Position numbers and translations under genes: made by a program
Notes under the pieces: model-generated
Database searches by the model: none
What the model was told of the DNA's origin: nothing
What the model saw: only the letters and a program-made list of their open reading frames with translations
Origin: Streptococcus parasanguinis
GTDB lineage: Bacteria > Bacillota > Bacilli > Lactobacillales > Streptococcaceae
NCBI RefSeq assembly: GCF_016648855.1
Contig: NZ_JACLQU010000014.1
Location: 1-64,000 of the forward strand
Direction of reading: 5' to 3'
Length of the DNA stretch: 64,000 bases
Shown: piece by piece, positions 25,984 to 34,983 of the stretch
Numbering within the stretch: position 1 is the first letter of the stretch
Layout: each line of letters opens with the position of its first letter

Positions 25984-26445
25984 ATGAAAAAACAAATAAA
26001 TAATCTGATGATCGCACTTGCTTTCATTTCAACACTTGGATGTCTAGTAGGATGTGTGAAGCAAGAACGTGAAAAGAGCAGACAAGAGAAAATTGTCGCA
26101 TCCTCATCAATTAAAGAAGGCAAAGAAGCCATTAAACAAAAACAGCTCGCTTATCTGAAAGAACACGAGCAAGAAATCGTCGATTTTGTGAAGGTTCAAA
26201 ATCCAAAAGTTGAATCCGTCCAGATTGATTGGAACAGTATGCAAATTGAAGAGTCTGGAAATGGAACGCCTCAGGGTGGTGGATACAATTTATCTATTTC
26301 TGGTAAGATTAATCAATTAGAAAATACAAAATTCTCCGTTGATTTTTATCTAGAAGATCAAAATAGCATACCAACTATCAAAAAAATGGGCATGCTTAAT
26401 GATATCTATATCGAGGAAAATGGTGGCTGGAAAATTTTTTCCTAA
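25984..26445 (+). CDS. Array protein 3: small lipoprotein
   Basis: A 153-residue paralog with lipobox LVGC and the shared domain (AYLKEHEQEIVDFVKVQNPK, GNGTPQGGG). The ribosome site is weak, so translation may be low. Function inferred from the array only. Confidence 0.78.
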   Translation: MKKQINNLMIALAFISTLGCLVGCVKQEREKSRQEKIVASSSIKEGKEAIKQKQLAYLKEHEQEIVDFVKVQNPKVESVQIDWNSMQIEESGNGTPQGGGYNLSISGKINQLENTKFSVDFYLEDQNSIPTIKKMGMLNDIYIEENGGWKIFS

Positions 26446-26475
26446 GTAAATAGAAGTATTAGTGTTAGGAGGAAA

Positions 26476-26913
26476 ATGAAAAGTAAAATGAAATGTACAC
26501 TTAAGTTATTAGCTTTAATGCTTATTTTCACAAGTATTGGAGGTTGTACGGTAAAGCAAAAAGCTCATACGAAACAAGCACAAACTATCACCTCTTCCTC
26601 CACCAAAGAAGATAGAGAAGTGCTCAAACAAAAGCAACTTGCTTATCTCAAAGATCACGAGCAAGAAATCGTCGATTTTGTGAAATCAAAGAGTTCAAAG
26701 ATTGAATCTGTTCAAATTTATTGGGACGAAACGCAATGGATTGAGGGTGGAAATGGGACACCACAAGGTGGAGATGAGGTCATAGAAATTTTTGGTACCG
26801 TCAATCAACTTGAAGATTCAGGATGGAGAGTGGATGTCGTATTTGATTCTGATCAAAAGATGACATTCAGTATGGGCCAACATATTAGTATTAAGGGTGA
26901 TAATATTGAGTAA
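26476..26913 (+). CDS. Array protein 4: small lipoprotein
   Basis: A 145-residue paralog with lipobox SIGGC and the shared domain including GNGTPQGGDEV. AGGAGG is only three bases before the first ATG; an internal ATG at 26488 is the alternative start. Candidate immunity copy. Confidence 0.78.
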   Translation: MKSKMKCTLKLLALMLIFTSIGGCTVKQKAHTKQAQTITSSSTKEDREVLKQKQLAYLKDHEQEIVDFVKSKSSKIESVQIYWDETQWIEGGNGTPQGGDEVIEIFGTVNQLEDSGWRVDVVFDSDQKMTFSMGQHISIKGDNIE

Positions 26914-26947
26914 GAACTGGAAGATTCAAAGCCTGTAAGGAGGATTT

Positions 26948-27391
26948 ATGAAGAGACAAATGGAACTATTTTTGATCATTTTGTTACCGATCCTAGGACT
27001 GGTTTTTCTTGGAGGAAAAATCATGACCCTGACTAAAAGACCCGAACAGAAGATAACGACCCCATCTTCAAAGAAAGTCGTACAAAAACCAGAAGGAGAC
27101 ATAAAAAAAGAACAACTGGACTACCTAAAAGAACACGAACAGAAGGTTATTGATTTAGTCAAAGCACAAAATTCAAAAGTTGAATCCGTTCAGATTGATT
27201 GGGATCAGACGCAGTGGGGTGATGGTGGACTGACAACTCCTGAATATTATATGAGTGTTTATGGACGTATAAATCATATTGAAGAATCGGGTTGGGGAGT
27301 AGATATCCCAATTAATGAGGACAATACATTAAATTTAGATGAGATGTATATAGGATCCGACATTAGAATAGGGGGGAGATTATTTGACTAA
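26948..27391 (+). CDS. Array protein 5: membrane-anchored member
   Basis: A 147-residue paralog whose first about 35 residues nearly repeat those of array protein 1 (same uncleaved anchor, no Cys), while its distal half nearly repeats array protein 6. The mixture shows domain shuffling within the array. AAGGAGG precedes the ATG. Confidence 0.8.
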   Translation: MKRQMELFLIILLPILGLVFLGGKIMTLTKRPEQKITTPSSKKVVQKPEGDIKKEQLDYLKEHEQKVIDLVKAQNSKVESVQIDWDQTQWGDGGLTTPEYYMSVYGRINHIEESGWGVDIPINEDNTLNLDEMYIGSDIRIGGRLFD

Positions 27392-27550
27392 TTGGCATTT
27401 AAAGGATAGGAAAAAATGTGCTATGAGTTTGAAATAGAACAATAGTGCAAATTGTCACTTACATCATAGCTCTTAAATTTAAAGATTTGATGATTAAAGG
27501 TAAAGAAATCATTAACTCATGTTTTAAAAAGCTCTATGTTGTGAGATAAC

Positions 27551-27578
27551 TTGATTTTCAAACTATAAATGCTATCAT
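27551..27578 (+). promoter_or_regulatory. Internal promoter copy before array protein 6
   Basis: TTGATT, 16 bp, TGC TATCAT. Same layout as the first array promoter. Confidence 0.5.
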
Positions 27579-27645
27579 AATCGGAATAACATTTATCCAG
27601 TTTCCAATTTTAGAGAATAATCTGTACAGAATAATAGGAGGACTC

Positions 27646-28086
27646 ATGAAAAGTCGAAAAATCATGATAATAGTTGCTTCAATTGCAGTGTTGCTAAGTA
27701 TAGGAGGGTGTACCGTGAAACATAAAGATGATACAAAACAAGGAAAAACGATTACTACTTCATCTACGAAAGACCTAAAGGAAGATGAAGAAACTATAAA
27801 GAAAAAACAACTGAACTATCTAAAAGAACACAAACAGAAGGTTATTGATTTAGTCAAAGCACAAAATTCAAAAGTTGAATCCGTTCAGATTGATTGGGAT
27901 CATACACAATGGAGTGATGGTGGACTGACAACTCCTGAATATTATATGAATATTTATGGACGTATAAATCATATTGAAGAATCGGGTTGGGGAGTATATA
28001 TCCCAATTAATGAGGACAATACATTAAATTTAGATGAGATGTATGTGGGATCCGACATTAATATAGGGGGAAGATTATTTGAGTAA
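27646..28086 (+). CDS. Array protein 6: small lipoprotein
   Basis: A 146-residue paralog with lipobox SIGGC. Its distal half is almost identical to array protein 5. AGGAGG seven bases before the ATG. Probably a recent duplicate under the same role. Confidence 0.8.
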   Translation: MKSRKIMIIVASIAVLLSIGGCTVKHKDDTKQGKTITTSSTKDLKEDEETIKKKQLNYLKEHKQKVIDLVKAQNSKVESVQIDWDHTQWSDGGLTTPEYYMNIYGRINHIEESGWGVYIPINEDNTLNLDEMYVGSDINIGGRLFE

Positions 28087-28425
28087 TTGGAATTTAAAGG
28101 ATAGGAAAAAATGTGCTATGAGTTTGAAATAGAACAATAGTGCAAATTGTCACTAAAATCATAGCTCTTTAATTTAAAACTTTGATGATTATCATTAAAT
28201 ACTCAATTAACTCGTATTTAAAAATCTCTATCTAGTGAGATAACTTGATTTTCAAACTATAAATGCTATAATAATTAAAATAATATTTATCTAGTTTCCA
28301 ATCTTAGAATAGAAATTAGCAGATAATAGTATGAGTTGAGAGAATGACTATTACAATAAGTTTGTTATGAGAAATGACAGGTGGAAATTTTAGAGAATAA
28401 TCTGTACATAATGATAGGAGGACTC
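28087..28425 (+). other. Gene-free spacer with duplicated sequence and promoter
   Basis: This 339-base stretch repeats the spacer at 27392-27645. It holds a promoter, TTGATT (28245-28250), 16 bp, TGC TATAAT (28267-28272), and a long-range pairing CTATGA/TCATAG. No reading frame with a ribosome site was seen. Confidence 0.55.
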
Positions 28426-28836
28426 ATGAAAAGTCGAAAAATCATGATAACAGTTGCATCAATTGTAGCACTACTAAGTATAGGAGGATGTACCGTGGAA
28501 CATAAAGAAGATGCGAAGCAAGAAAAAAATCCAGTTTCTTCATCAACCAAAGAAGCAAAGAAGCAAAAACAAGTCGACTTTTTAAAAAAACATGAGTCAG
28601 AAATCACGAACTACATAAAGGAGAATGATCCAGAAGTTGTTTGGGTCAAGTATGACTGGGATAGCGTGAAAGTAGGTGACAGTGGTGCTTTTACGGAATC
28701 TGGATTTGACATACGCTTGAAAGTCTACGGAGCGGATGATGCGGAAATCAACGGTTATTCTTTTTTTATTGTCCCAAAACCAAATATCGAGAATCCAATT
28801 TCAATAGATTCAATTTCTGGTTCGAATTTTCCGTAA
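28426..28836 (+). CDS. Array protein 7: divergent small lipoprotein next to the lipase gene
   Basis: A 136-residue lipoprotein (lipobox SIGGC) whose signal peptide matches array protein 6, while its domain is the most divergent of the seven (KKHESEITNYIKENDPEV, WVKYDWDSVKV). Being directly upstream of the lipase, 36 bases away, it is the best candidate for the cognate immunity protein. An in-frame extension back to 28381 lies before the AGGAGG and is not used. Confidence 0.8.
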   Translation: MKSRKIMITVASIVALLSIGGCTVEHKEDAKQEKNPVSSSTKEAKKQKQVDFLKKHESEITNYIKENDPEVVWVKYDWDSVKVGDSGAFTESGFDIRLKVYGADDAEINGYSFFIVPKPNIENPISIDSISGSNFP

Positions 28837-28872
28837 TAACATTTTTTATAGTAATGATTGGAGATATTCTTA

Positions 28873-30573
28873 ATGGCTGATAACAATTGGAATTTGAAAA
28901 CTTTTGATAATATGCATGCAAATATAGCTGAAAGTGCTTATCATCACCGCCCGAAAAATTTTCCCACGGATGAATTAAATGATGAACAAATGAAAAAAAT
29001 TACAAATGGGGAATCTGTAATTTTTGATTTTTCGTTATCCGGAAAATATAAGGGGCAAACCACTAAAGGCGGCGGTACGGATCTACCGAATGGTGGCAAG
29101 GTTTATCTTCAACCGGATAGTAAAAAGTTATTAGAAGATGAAGAAACAGGATACAATGCCTATTATGTCACAGATACTGAGACGATCAATGCGAATACTC
29201 ACCAGACGTATTTTTCGATTCGTGGAAGTGACGGTTTTGGTATTGATTTCTCAAATATTTTGGATGAAGATTTAAAGGAGTTTAATTCCAAAGATTGGAT
29301 CAATAATGATGCAGCTTTTGCTCTTACGGATGCGATCGTTCCTCAAGCACAGTATGCTACAAAAGGTATGAAAGAAAAGATCGCTGAATTAGAAGAAAAA
29401 GCTGCCCCGGATGCTAAGATGGATGTGACAGCTCATTCACTTGGAACAATGGTATCTGTTCAAGGTTTAGCAGGATTAGATGATTCGGAATTAAACCACA
29501 TTGGAAAAGCTGTTCTTTTTGATGGACCAGATACAACGTTGAGCTTGATAAAAGCAGGATATAGCCCAGAAAAACTGAAAATATTGGATGAAAAAATTGT
29601 TTATTATGTGAACCCTTTTGATCCAGTTAGTATGCTCAATCGGGATAGACCTTGGGATCAACAACTTGGTCAAGTTAATGTAGTTGTCCCAATTAAGTAT
29701 ACTAGTATGACGGACAAGTATTCTTCCCATGATTTTGGTGCCTATCAAATAGATAGTTATGGCAATATCCTAACGGCATCGGAATCCTATCATCCAGAGT
29801 TGTTAGTTGCAGGTCAGAGACTTGCAAAACTTAATAGAGAAAAAATTGATAAACTAAAGGAATACATTCCTAGAAAAACAATCAACCGAATCGTAACGAT
29901 GAGTCCAGAGGAATTTAGTAAATTTGCTTCCCTAATACAAAAAGGAAGTAAAGATTTCTGGCATAATTACGATGATTTTTTTGATGGGCTTTCTGGTTTA
30001 GGAATAGATGGTGACGCGATCGTAATGATTGCTTCCAATCTCCCAGATCTGGCGTGGCTATACTATGATTATCAAAATCAATATGATAAAATTATAAAAG
30101 ATGCTCAGAAAGCTTCTTTGGAATGGGATCGAAAAAATTTAGACCTCAAGAATCCTAATAATTTGCACAACAGAATTAAAAGTGCTGGGAGCTATGCGGA
30201 GCGAATCTTACTTCGCACAGAATTGTTATATGCAGCAGTTCAATTGGCAGATGCAGATATTGAGCAGAAGGTGTCAGAAACAGAGAAAATGATCACGACT
30301 GCGGAAGAAAATGTAAAAGCTTCGGTCGAATTATCTAGAAATGTTATTTTTGGATTGGGATGGGCATTGTCAGCAAGTGAAAGAGAAAGTTTAATGACTG
30401 ACTTGACTTTTGAACATTTGTGGGATAGCGGAATTGCGGAGACCGATAAAAGTAATTTAAAGAACTACAAAGAAAAAATGAGTGGCTTCTCAAAGAGTAT
30501 GATTCAATGTGCACAGAAACTTGTAGAGGTTGACGAACAAGGCGCTGCTGATATTTTTGGATCCCTATCATAA
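28873..30573 (+). CDS. Lipase-domain protein with C-terminal ESX-like helical region (candidate reverse-domain T7SS effector)
   Basis: A 566-residue protein without a signal peptide. Residues about 1-330 form an alpha/beta-hydrolase of the class 3 lipase kind: Ser189 in the elbow AHSLG, candidate Asp250 in NPFDP and His286 in SSHDFG. Residues about 330-566 are helical and contain LWDSG and a VEVDEQGA stretch near the end, reminiscent of WXG100/LXG secretion domains. A toxin domain first and secretion domain last is the arrangement of the staphylococcal T7SS lipase TslA. Two small helical genes follow, as do the TslA partners TlaA and TlaB. Start ATG 28873 with TTGGAGA upstream. Secretion by an ESX/T7SS encoded elsewhere is inference. 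Confidence 0.8.
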   Translation: MADNNWNLKTFDNMHANIAESAYHHRPKNFPTDELNDEQMKKITNGESVIFDFSLSGKYKGQTTKGGGTDLPNGGKVYLQPDSKKLLEDEETGYNAYYVTDTETINANTHQTYFSIRGSDGFGIDFSNILDEDLKEFNSKDWINNDAAFALTDAIVPQAQYATKGMKEKIAELEEKAAPDAKMDVTAHSLGTMVSVQGLAGLDDSELNHIGKAVLFDGPDTTLSLIKAGYSPEKLKILDEKIVYYVNPFDPVSMLNRDRPWDQQLGQVNVVVPIKYTSMTDKYSSHDFGAYQIDSYGNILTASESYHPELLVAGQRLAKLNREKIDKLKEYIPRKTINRIVTMSPEEFSKFASLIQKGSKDFWHNYDDFFDGLSGLGIDGDAIVMIASNLPDLAWLYYDYQNQYDKIIKDAQKASLEWDRKNLDLKNPNNLHNRIKSAGSYAERILLRTELLYAAVQLADADIEQKVSETEKMITTAEENVKASVELSRNVIFGLGWALSASERESLMTDLTFEHLWDSGIAETDKSNLKNYKEKMSGFSKSMIQCAQKLVEVDEQGAADIFGSLS

Positions 30574-30588
30574 AAGAAGGAGGAAACG

Positions 30589-30876
30589 ATGCCAATAAGT
30601 TTACCGTTTATGAATGAAAAAATACTGGAAGGACTGAAAGCACAACAGAGATTGGCAATAAAAGCGGCTGTTGTAGTAGCAGTGAACACTATAAAGCTAA
30701 AGAATATATCTCTCCAAGCAAGACTGCATATAAAAGCAGAGGAATTAGAAAACTATGCAAAAAAGACTTACAGTGAAAATATCACGGATGGTCTTGAGGG
30801 GCAAGCCGCAACTGCAGCAAAAGACTATTTATCTAAAGTGAGTAAACCAGAACTGACTAGTCCGCTTAGAAATTGA
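30589..30876 (+). CDS. Small helical T7SS partner candidate (TlaA-like position)
   Basis: A 95-residue Ala/Leu/Lys-rich helical protein with no signal or membrane segment, 15 bases after the lipase gene with GAAGGAGGAAACG upstream. Size, fold type and place fit the helical proteins that pair with the secretion domain of LXG-type or TslA-type effectors. Named only by analogy; sequence identity to TlaA was not tested. Confidence 0.65.
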   Translation: MPISLPFMNEKILEGLKAQQRLAIKAAVVVAVNTIKLKNISLQARLHIKAEELENYAKKTYSENITDGLEGQAATAAKDYLSKVSKPELTSPLRN

Positions 30877-30889
30877 GAATTGACAGAAG

Positions 30890-31234
30890 ATGAAGGAAGA
30901 TCTTTATAAATTAGAACTTGAATTTGATAGCAAAATGAAACAGTTAAAGAAAAAAGAGGAATCTCTTGAAGAAGATCTCTCTTATTTTCTACAGCAAACG
31001 GACCAGTTGAAAGAAGAAGTCTATCGCATGGCAGAAGGTGAGTTACCTGCAGAAGTTCATACTTATTTTTTCCAAATGGATGAAAATAGTGAACGATTTC
31101 GACGTGACGTCTTTGAACAATTGGATCAAATACAGGAAGAGCGTTCAAAGCTCAAATGGGAGTATGACAATGAAATAGATGCATTCTATAAAAATCAGAA
31201 AAAGCTGGAATCAGAAGCTAAAAAAAATCAGTAA
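30890..31234 (+). CDS. Small coiled-coil T7SS partner candidate (TlaB-like position)
   Basis: A 114-residue, highly charged coiled-coil protein (KKKEESLEEDLSYFLQQTDQ, then FRRDVFEQLDQIQEERSKL). It resembles the DUF3958-type helper proteins of LXG effectors. The third cistron of the unit. Its stop codon lies inside the terminator stem. Confidence 0.65.
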   Translation: MKEDLYKLELEFDSKMKQLKKKEESLEEDLSYFLQQTDQLKEEVYRMAEGELPAEVHTYFFQMDENSERFRRDVFEQLDQIQEERSKLKWEYDNEIDAFYKNQKKLESEAKKNQ

Positions 31235-31256
31235 GGGCAACCTTACTGATTTTTTT
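31221..31256. terminator. Bidirectional terminator containing both stop codons
   Basis: A perfect 16-bp stem AAAAAAATCAGTAAGG/CCTTACTGATTTTTTT with a GCAA loop. The stop codon of the helper gene (31232-31234) and that of the converging gene (31255-31257) both fall in or touch it. Confidence 0.9.
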
Positions 31257-31689
31257 AGTTGGATCCAGATGATGCTGTATCTGCGCCACTGTCTGTTGCT
31301 GTGGAACCTTGGTCTTGTGCTGCAGATGAACTGGTGTCTGTAGCGGATGAGCTATCGGTTTCTTTTTGTGAACTAGCATCTGTATTGCTTGAATCGGTTT
31401 GCGTATTGGTATTAGCATCTGTATTGGTAGCGCTTGAGTCAGATCCCTTATCGTGGACCACGACGACGCTGGTGCTGCTAGATGGTTTATCTTCTGTCTT
31501 TTGATTGTCTTTATTGAGCAGGCTCATAATGGTAAAGGAAGTGACGATAATCCCTAAAAGACTAGCAATCGTAGCTACAACTGTTTGAAATACGGATAGG
31601 CCTTGTTTGACTTTTTCACCACGTGAGGGTCTAGAATCTGTAGTATCCTCAGTTTTTTGGTTTTTGTTGCTTCTTGAATATTGTGACAT
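31255..31689 (-). CDS. Ser/Thr/Asp-rich membrane protein
   Basis: A 144-residue protein: about 30 charged N-terminal residues, one strong membrane helix (about 33-55, VVATIASLLGIIVTSFTIM), then a low-complexity tail of Ser, Thr, Asp and Gln. The tail probably lies outside the membrane. I do not recognise a family. Start at the second ATG (31689), since AAAGAGA abuts the first. Confidence 0.7.
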   Translation of the reverse strand: MSQYSRSNKNQKTEDTTDSRPSRGEKVKQGLSVFQTVVATIASLLGIIVTSFTIMSLLNKDNQKTEDKPSSSTSVVVVHDKGSDSSATNTDANTNTQTDSSNTDASSQKETDSSSATDTSSSAAQDQGSTATDSGADTASSGSN

Positions 31690-31732
31690 GTTCATTCTCT
31701 TTCTATCAAAAATTGTTTTTTAACACTTTCCT

Positions 31733-31761
31733 ATTATAAGTCATTTTCTGAAAAATGTCTA
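31733..31761 (-). promoter_or_regulatory. Promoter of the Ser/Thr-rich membrane protein
   Basis: Reading leftward, -35 TAGACA (31756-31761), 17 bp, -10 TATAAT (31733-31738). Confidence 0.65.
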
Positions 31762-31814
31762 AAAAGAACTGAATTTTATGGAGTGATTTTACCTCATCTC
31801 TCTTTATCAAATCC

Positions 31815-31843
31815 TTGTCCCAAGCGGTTAGAAATGATAAAAT
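31815..31843 (+). promoter_or_regulatory. Promoter of the cysteine desulfurase-thiI operon
   Basis: -35 TTGTCC (31815-31820), 17 bp, -10 TAAAAT (31838-31843). Confidence 0.65.
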
Positions 31844-31881
31844 AGAAGTTACGTAAAAAGAAAGTGATGGATGCGTAGGAC

Positions 31882-33024
31882 ATGATTTATTTTGACAATT
31901 CAGCAACGACCAAACCCTATCCAGAGGCCCTAGCGACCTATACAGAAGTGGCCACTCGGATTTGGGGGAACCCTTCTAGTTTGCACAATCTAGGTAGTCA
32001 AGCTACTCGTATTTTAGAGGCTTCTAGAAAACAGATTGCTGAGTTAATTGGCAAGAAAGCTGAGGAAATTTACTTCACGTCTGGTGGGACCGAAGGGGAC
32101 AACTGGATCCTTAAGGGTGTCGCCTTTGAGAAAGCTCCTTATGGCAAGCATATCATTGTCTCTGACATCGAGCATCCCGCTATCAAGGAGTCCGCTGCTT
32201 GGTTAAAGACGCAAGGATTCCAAGTGGATTATGCTCCAGTGGATGCGCGTGGCTTTGTCAAAGTGGATGCCTTGTCTAGTCTTCTCCGTCCAGATACGAC
32301 CTTGGTCTCTGTCATGGCCGTCAACAATGAGATTGGCTCCATCCAGCCCATCCATGAAATTGCGGCTCTCCTTGAGGATCGCCCAACGATTAGTTTCCAT
32401 GTCGATGCTGTTCAAGCTTTAGCCAAGGTAGCAACAGAAGTTTATCTACCAGAGCGCGTGGACTTTGCGACCTTCTCTAGTCACAAATTCCATGGTCTTC
32501 GTGGAGTTGGCTTTGTCTACATCAAAGAAGGCAAAAAGATCACCCCTCTCTTAACGGGTGGAGGTCAAGAAAAAGAAATGCGCTCGACAACTGAGAACGT
32601 GGCAGGTATCGCAGCAACCGCAAAAGCCCTACGCTTAGCTATGGAAAACCAAGAAGTTTTTGCCAGCAAGACCCAGCAGATGAAAGAAGTCATCCGCAAA
32701 GAATTGGCCAACTATCCAGATGTCACTGTCTTTTCTGGTGAGGATCACTTTGCCCCTCACATCTTGACTTTCGGGATCAAGGGAGTTCGTGGTGAAGTAG
32801 TGGTCCATGCCTTTGAAGAGTTTGATATTTACATCTCGACCACCAGTGCCTGCTCGTCCAAGGCTGGAAAACCAGCTGGTACCTTGATTGCCATGGGAGT
32901 GGACAAGAGCATCGCTCAGACAGCAGTTCGCCTCAGTCTCGATATTGAAAATGACATGAGCCAAGTCGAGCAATTCTTGACCAAGTTCAAACTGATTTAC
33001 GAACAAACACGAAAAGTACGTTAA
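31882..33024 (+). CDS. Cysteine desulfurase (NifS/IscS type)
   Basis: A 380-residue PLP enzyme that takes sulfur from cysteine and hands it on as persulfide. Seen are the opening IYFDNSATTKP, the PLP Lys in SSHKFHG and the sulfur-carrying Cys in SACSSKAG. It is followed 18 bases later by thiI, which takes its sulfur for tRNA 4-thiouridine, so it is most likely the dedicated donor (the NifZ/IscS role). Confidence 0.93.
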   Translation: MIYFDNSATTKPYPEALATYTEVATRIWGNPSSLHNLGSQATRILEASRKQIAELIGKKAEEIYFTSGGTEGDNWILKGVAFEKAPYGKHIIVSDIEHPAIKESAAWLKTQGFQVDYAPVDARGFVKVDALSSLLRPDTTLVSVMAVNNEIGSIQPIHEIAALLEDRPTISFHVDAVQALAKVATEVYLPERVDFATFSSHKFHGLRGVGFVYIKEGKKITPLLTGGGQEKEMRSTTENVAGIAATAKALRLAMENQEVFASKTQQMKEVIRKELANYPDVTVFSGEDHFAPHILTFGIKGVRGEVVVHAFEEFDIYISTTSACSSKAGKPAGTLIAMGVDKSIAQTAVRLSLDIENDMSQVEQFLTKFKLIYEQTRKVR

Positions 33025-33042
33025 ATATAGAAGGAAATCAAT

Positions 33043-34263
33043 ATGACCTTAACCTATTCAGAAATTATGATTCGCTATGGAGAACTTTCTACTAAAGGGA
33101 AAAACCGCATGCGTTTCATCAATAAACTTCGCAATAATATCCAAGATGTTTTATCTATTTATCCGGCTGTCAAAGTGACAGCGGACCGCGATCGGGCCCA
33201 TGCTTATCTACATGGGACGGATTATGAGCTGGTGGCAGAATCCCTCAAGCAAGTTTTTGGGATCCAAAATTTTTCACCTGTTTACAAGATTGAAAAATCA
33301 GTCCCAGCCTTGAAAGCTGCGGTGCAAGGGATTATGAAGGAGATTTACAAGGACGGCTTGACCTTTAAAATCTCAAGTAAGCGTAGCGATCACACTTTTG
33401 AACTCGATAGCCGTGAACTCAATCAAACCTTGGGTGGTGCTGTCTTTGAAGCGATTCCAACCATCCAAGCTCAGATGAAAAAACCAGATATCAACTTGCA
33501 GGTTGAAATTCGAGAAGAAGCAGCCTATATTTCTTATGAAACCATTAAGGGGGCAGGCGGCCTTCCTGTTGGTACGTCTGGCAAGGGCATGCTCATGCTT
33601 TCTGGTGGGATCGACTCTCCAGTAGCGGGTTACCTAGCCTTGAAGCGGGGTGTGGACATTGAGGCAGTACACTTTGCTAGCCCACCTTATACCAGCCCAG
33701 GAGCTCTTAAAAAAGCCCATGACTTAACACGGAAGTTGACCAAGTTTGGGGGCAATATCCAATTTATCGAGGTGCCCTTCACAGAGATCCAAGAGGAAAT
33801 CAAGGCAAAAGCGCCAGAAGCTTACCTCATGACTTTGACCCGTCGCTTTATGATGCGCATTACAGACCGTATTCGCGAGGTTCGCAGTGGTTTGGTGATT
33901 ATCAATGGTGAAAGCTTGGGACAAGTGGCTAGTCAAACCTTAGAGAGTATGCAGGCCATCAATGCGGTAACCAATACGCCAGTTATCCGTCCGGTGGTGA
34001 CCATGGACAAGTTGGAAATCATCGATATTGCCCAAGCCATTGATACCTTTGAAATCTCTATCCAGCCATTCGAAGATTGTTGTACCATCTTTGCACCGGA
34101 TCGTCCAAAGACCAATCCGAAACTCAAAAATGCGGAGCAGTATGAGCAACGGATGGATGTGGAAGCTTTGGTTGAGCGTGCGGTAGCAGGTATCATCGTA
34201 ACAGAGATCACACCAAAAGCAGAAAAAGATGAGGTCGATGACCTGATCGAGGATTTGCTATAG
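33043..34263 (+). CDS. thiI: tRNA 4-thiouridine synthase
   Basis: A 406-residue enzyme that adenylates uridine-8 of tRNA and inserts sulfur, also serving thiamine synthesis in some bacteria. N-terminal ferredoxin-like and THUMP domains (about 1-165) are followed by the PP-loop [10 protein letters not shown]. There is no C-terminal rhodanese domain, as is normal in Firmicutes. Confidence 0.95.
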   Translation: MTLTYSEIMIRYGELSTKGKNRMRFINKLRNNIQDVLSIYPAVKVTADRDRAHAYLHGTDYELVAESLKQVFGIQNFSPVYKIEKSVPALKAAVQGIMKEIYKDGLTFKISSKRSDHTFELDSRELNQTLGGAVFEAIPTIQAQMKKPDINLQVEIREEAAYISYETIKGAGGLPVGTSGKGMLMLSGGIDSPVAGYLALKRGVDIEAVHFASPPYTSPGALKKAHDLTRKLTKFGGNIQFIEVPFTEIQEEIKAKAPEAYLMTLTRRFMMRITDRIREVRSGLVIINGESLGQVASQTLESMQAINAVTNTPVIRPVVTMDKLEIIDIAQAIDTFEISIQPFEDCCTIFAPDRPKTNPKLKNAEQYEQRMDVEALVERAVAGIIVTEITPKAEKDEVDDLIEDLL

Positions 34264-34315
34264 GAGAGACTGGGAGTATCCAGCCTCTTTTTCTAACCAA
34301 CTTAAAGGAGACAAG

Positions 34316-34858
34316 ATGAAAAAAATTATCGTTTTAATGACAAGTTTGCTTCTGTTGACAGGCTGTGTCAAAGTATCATTTACTGGCCCGAAAAAAGAAG
34401 AAAAGACCAGCCAGTCAACCAGCAGTAAAAAAGAACCGCTCACATTTGTCAGAGCCGACCAGTACAAAGATCAGGACAACGAAGTCTTGGAAGCATCTGA
34501 GAAATTTATCAAGGAACATCCAACGCTTGGAGAAGCTGGAAAATTATTTGTCTTTTTTCCAGGATATACCTTTGGAAATGAGGAAAATCGCTTCGCCTTA
34601 TTCTTTATTGTGAATCGTACCACCACAACCATCGATCGTGATGGATCCTTTGTCCTGAATTTGGAATATGATGGAGAGCCACTTTTTAAAGATGTCACAG
34701 TTGACTATGAAGTGAGCGAATCGGGTGTGTTAAAACCCAATACTGCTGCAGCGATTCCGATAAAAATTACTAAGGAACAAGAAGAAAAAATGAAGGGGAT
34801 GAACGATTCGTCTAAAGCCAAAATGAGCTTCAATGACTTTAAATTTAAGGATAAGTAG
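34316..34858 (+). CDS. Small lipoprotein of unknown function
   Basis: A 180-residue lipoprotein, lipobox LTGC near residue 17, then a Lys/Ser linker and a beta-rich domain (FVLNLEYDG, DVTVDYEVSESGVL) likely of immunoglobulin type. It follows thiI by 52 bases with TAAAGGAGACAAG upstream and may be co-transcribed. No known family assigned. Confidence 0.8.
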   Translation: MKKIIVLMTSLLLLTGCVKVSFTGPKKEEKTSQSTSSKKEPLTFVRADQYKDQDNEVLEASEKFIKEHPTLGEAGKLFVFFPGYTFGNEENRFALFFIVNRTTTTIDRDGSFVLNLEYDGEPLFKDVTVDYEVSESGVLKPNTAAAIPIKITKEQEEKMKGMNDSSKAKMSFNDFKFKDK

Positions 34859-34947
34859 ATAAAGGCAGGTTTTGAATGCGATCTTAAACTACAAGATACA
34901 AAAAATAGATTTTTCAAAGAAAATTCGCTTTCAAAGCGCAAAAATAC

Positions 34948-34976
34948 TTGTCTTTGTCTGATAGAAGTGATATACT
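34948..34976 (+). promoter_or_regulatory. Promoter of rplU-prp-rpmA
   Basis: -35 TTGTCT (34948-34953), 17 bp, -10 TATACT (34971-34976) within TGATATACT. Confidence 0.7.
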
Positions 34977-34983
34977 TAGAGAG

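Larger units (their letters stand above)
27116..28305 (+). repeat. Tandem segmental duplication, period about 695 bp
   Basis: 27116-27611 is repeated at 27811-28305 with few changes, covering the distal half of array protein 5 and its downstream spacer versus array protein 6 and its spacer. The segment just before array protein 6 (27607-27660) is repeated again at 28386-28440 ahead of array protein 7, after about 75 bases of extra sequence. Confidence 0.8.

Noticed and set aside
25007..28836. CRISPR-like or VNTR array
   Set aside because: The repetition is of whole coding units with ribosome sites and promoters, not short spaced repeats.
31259..31504. Plus-strand frame opposite the Ser/Thr-rich protein
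   Set aside because: It begins inside the terminator region and is the antisense of low-complexity sequence.
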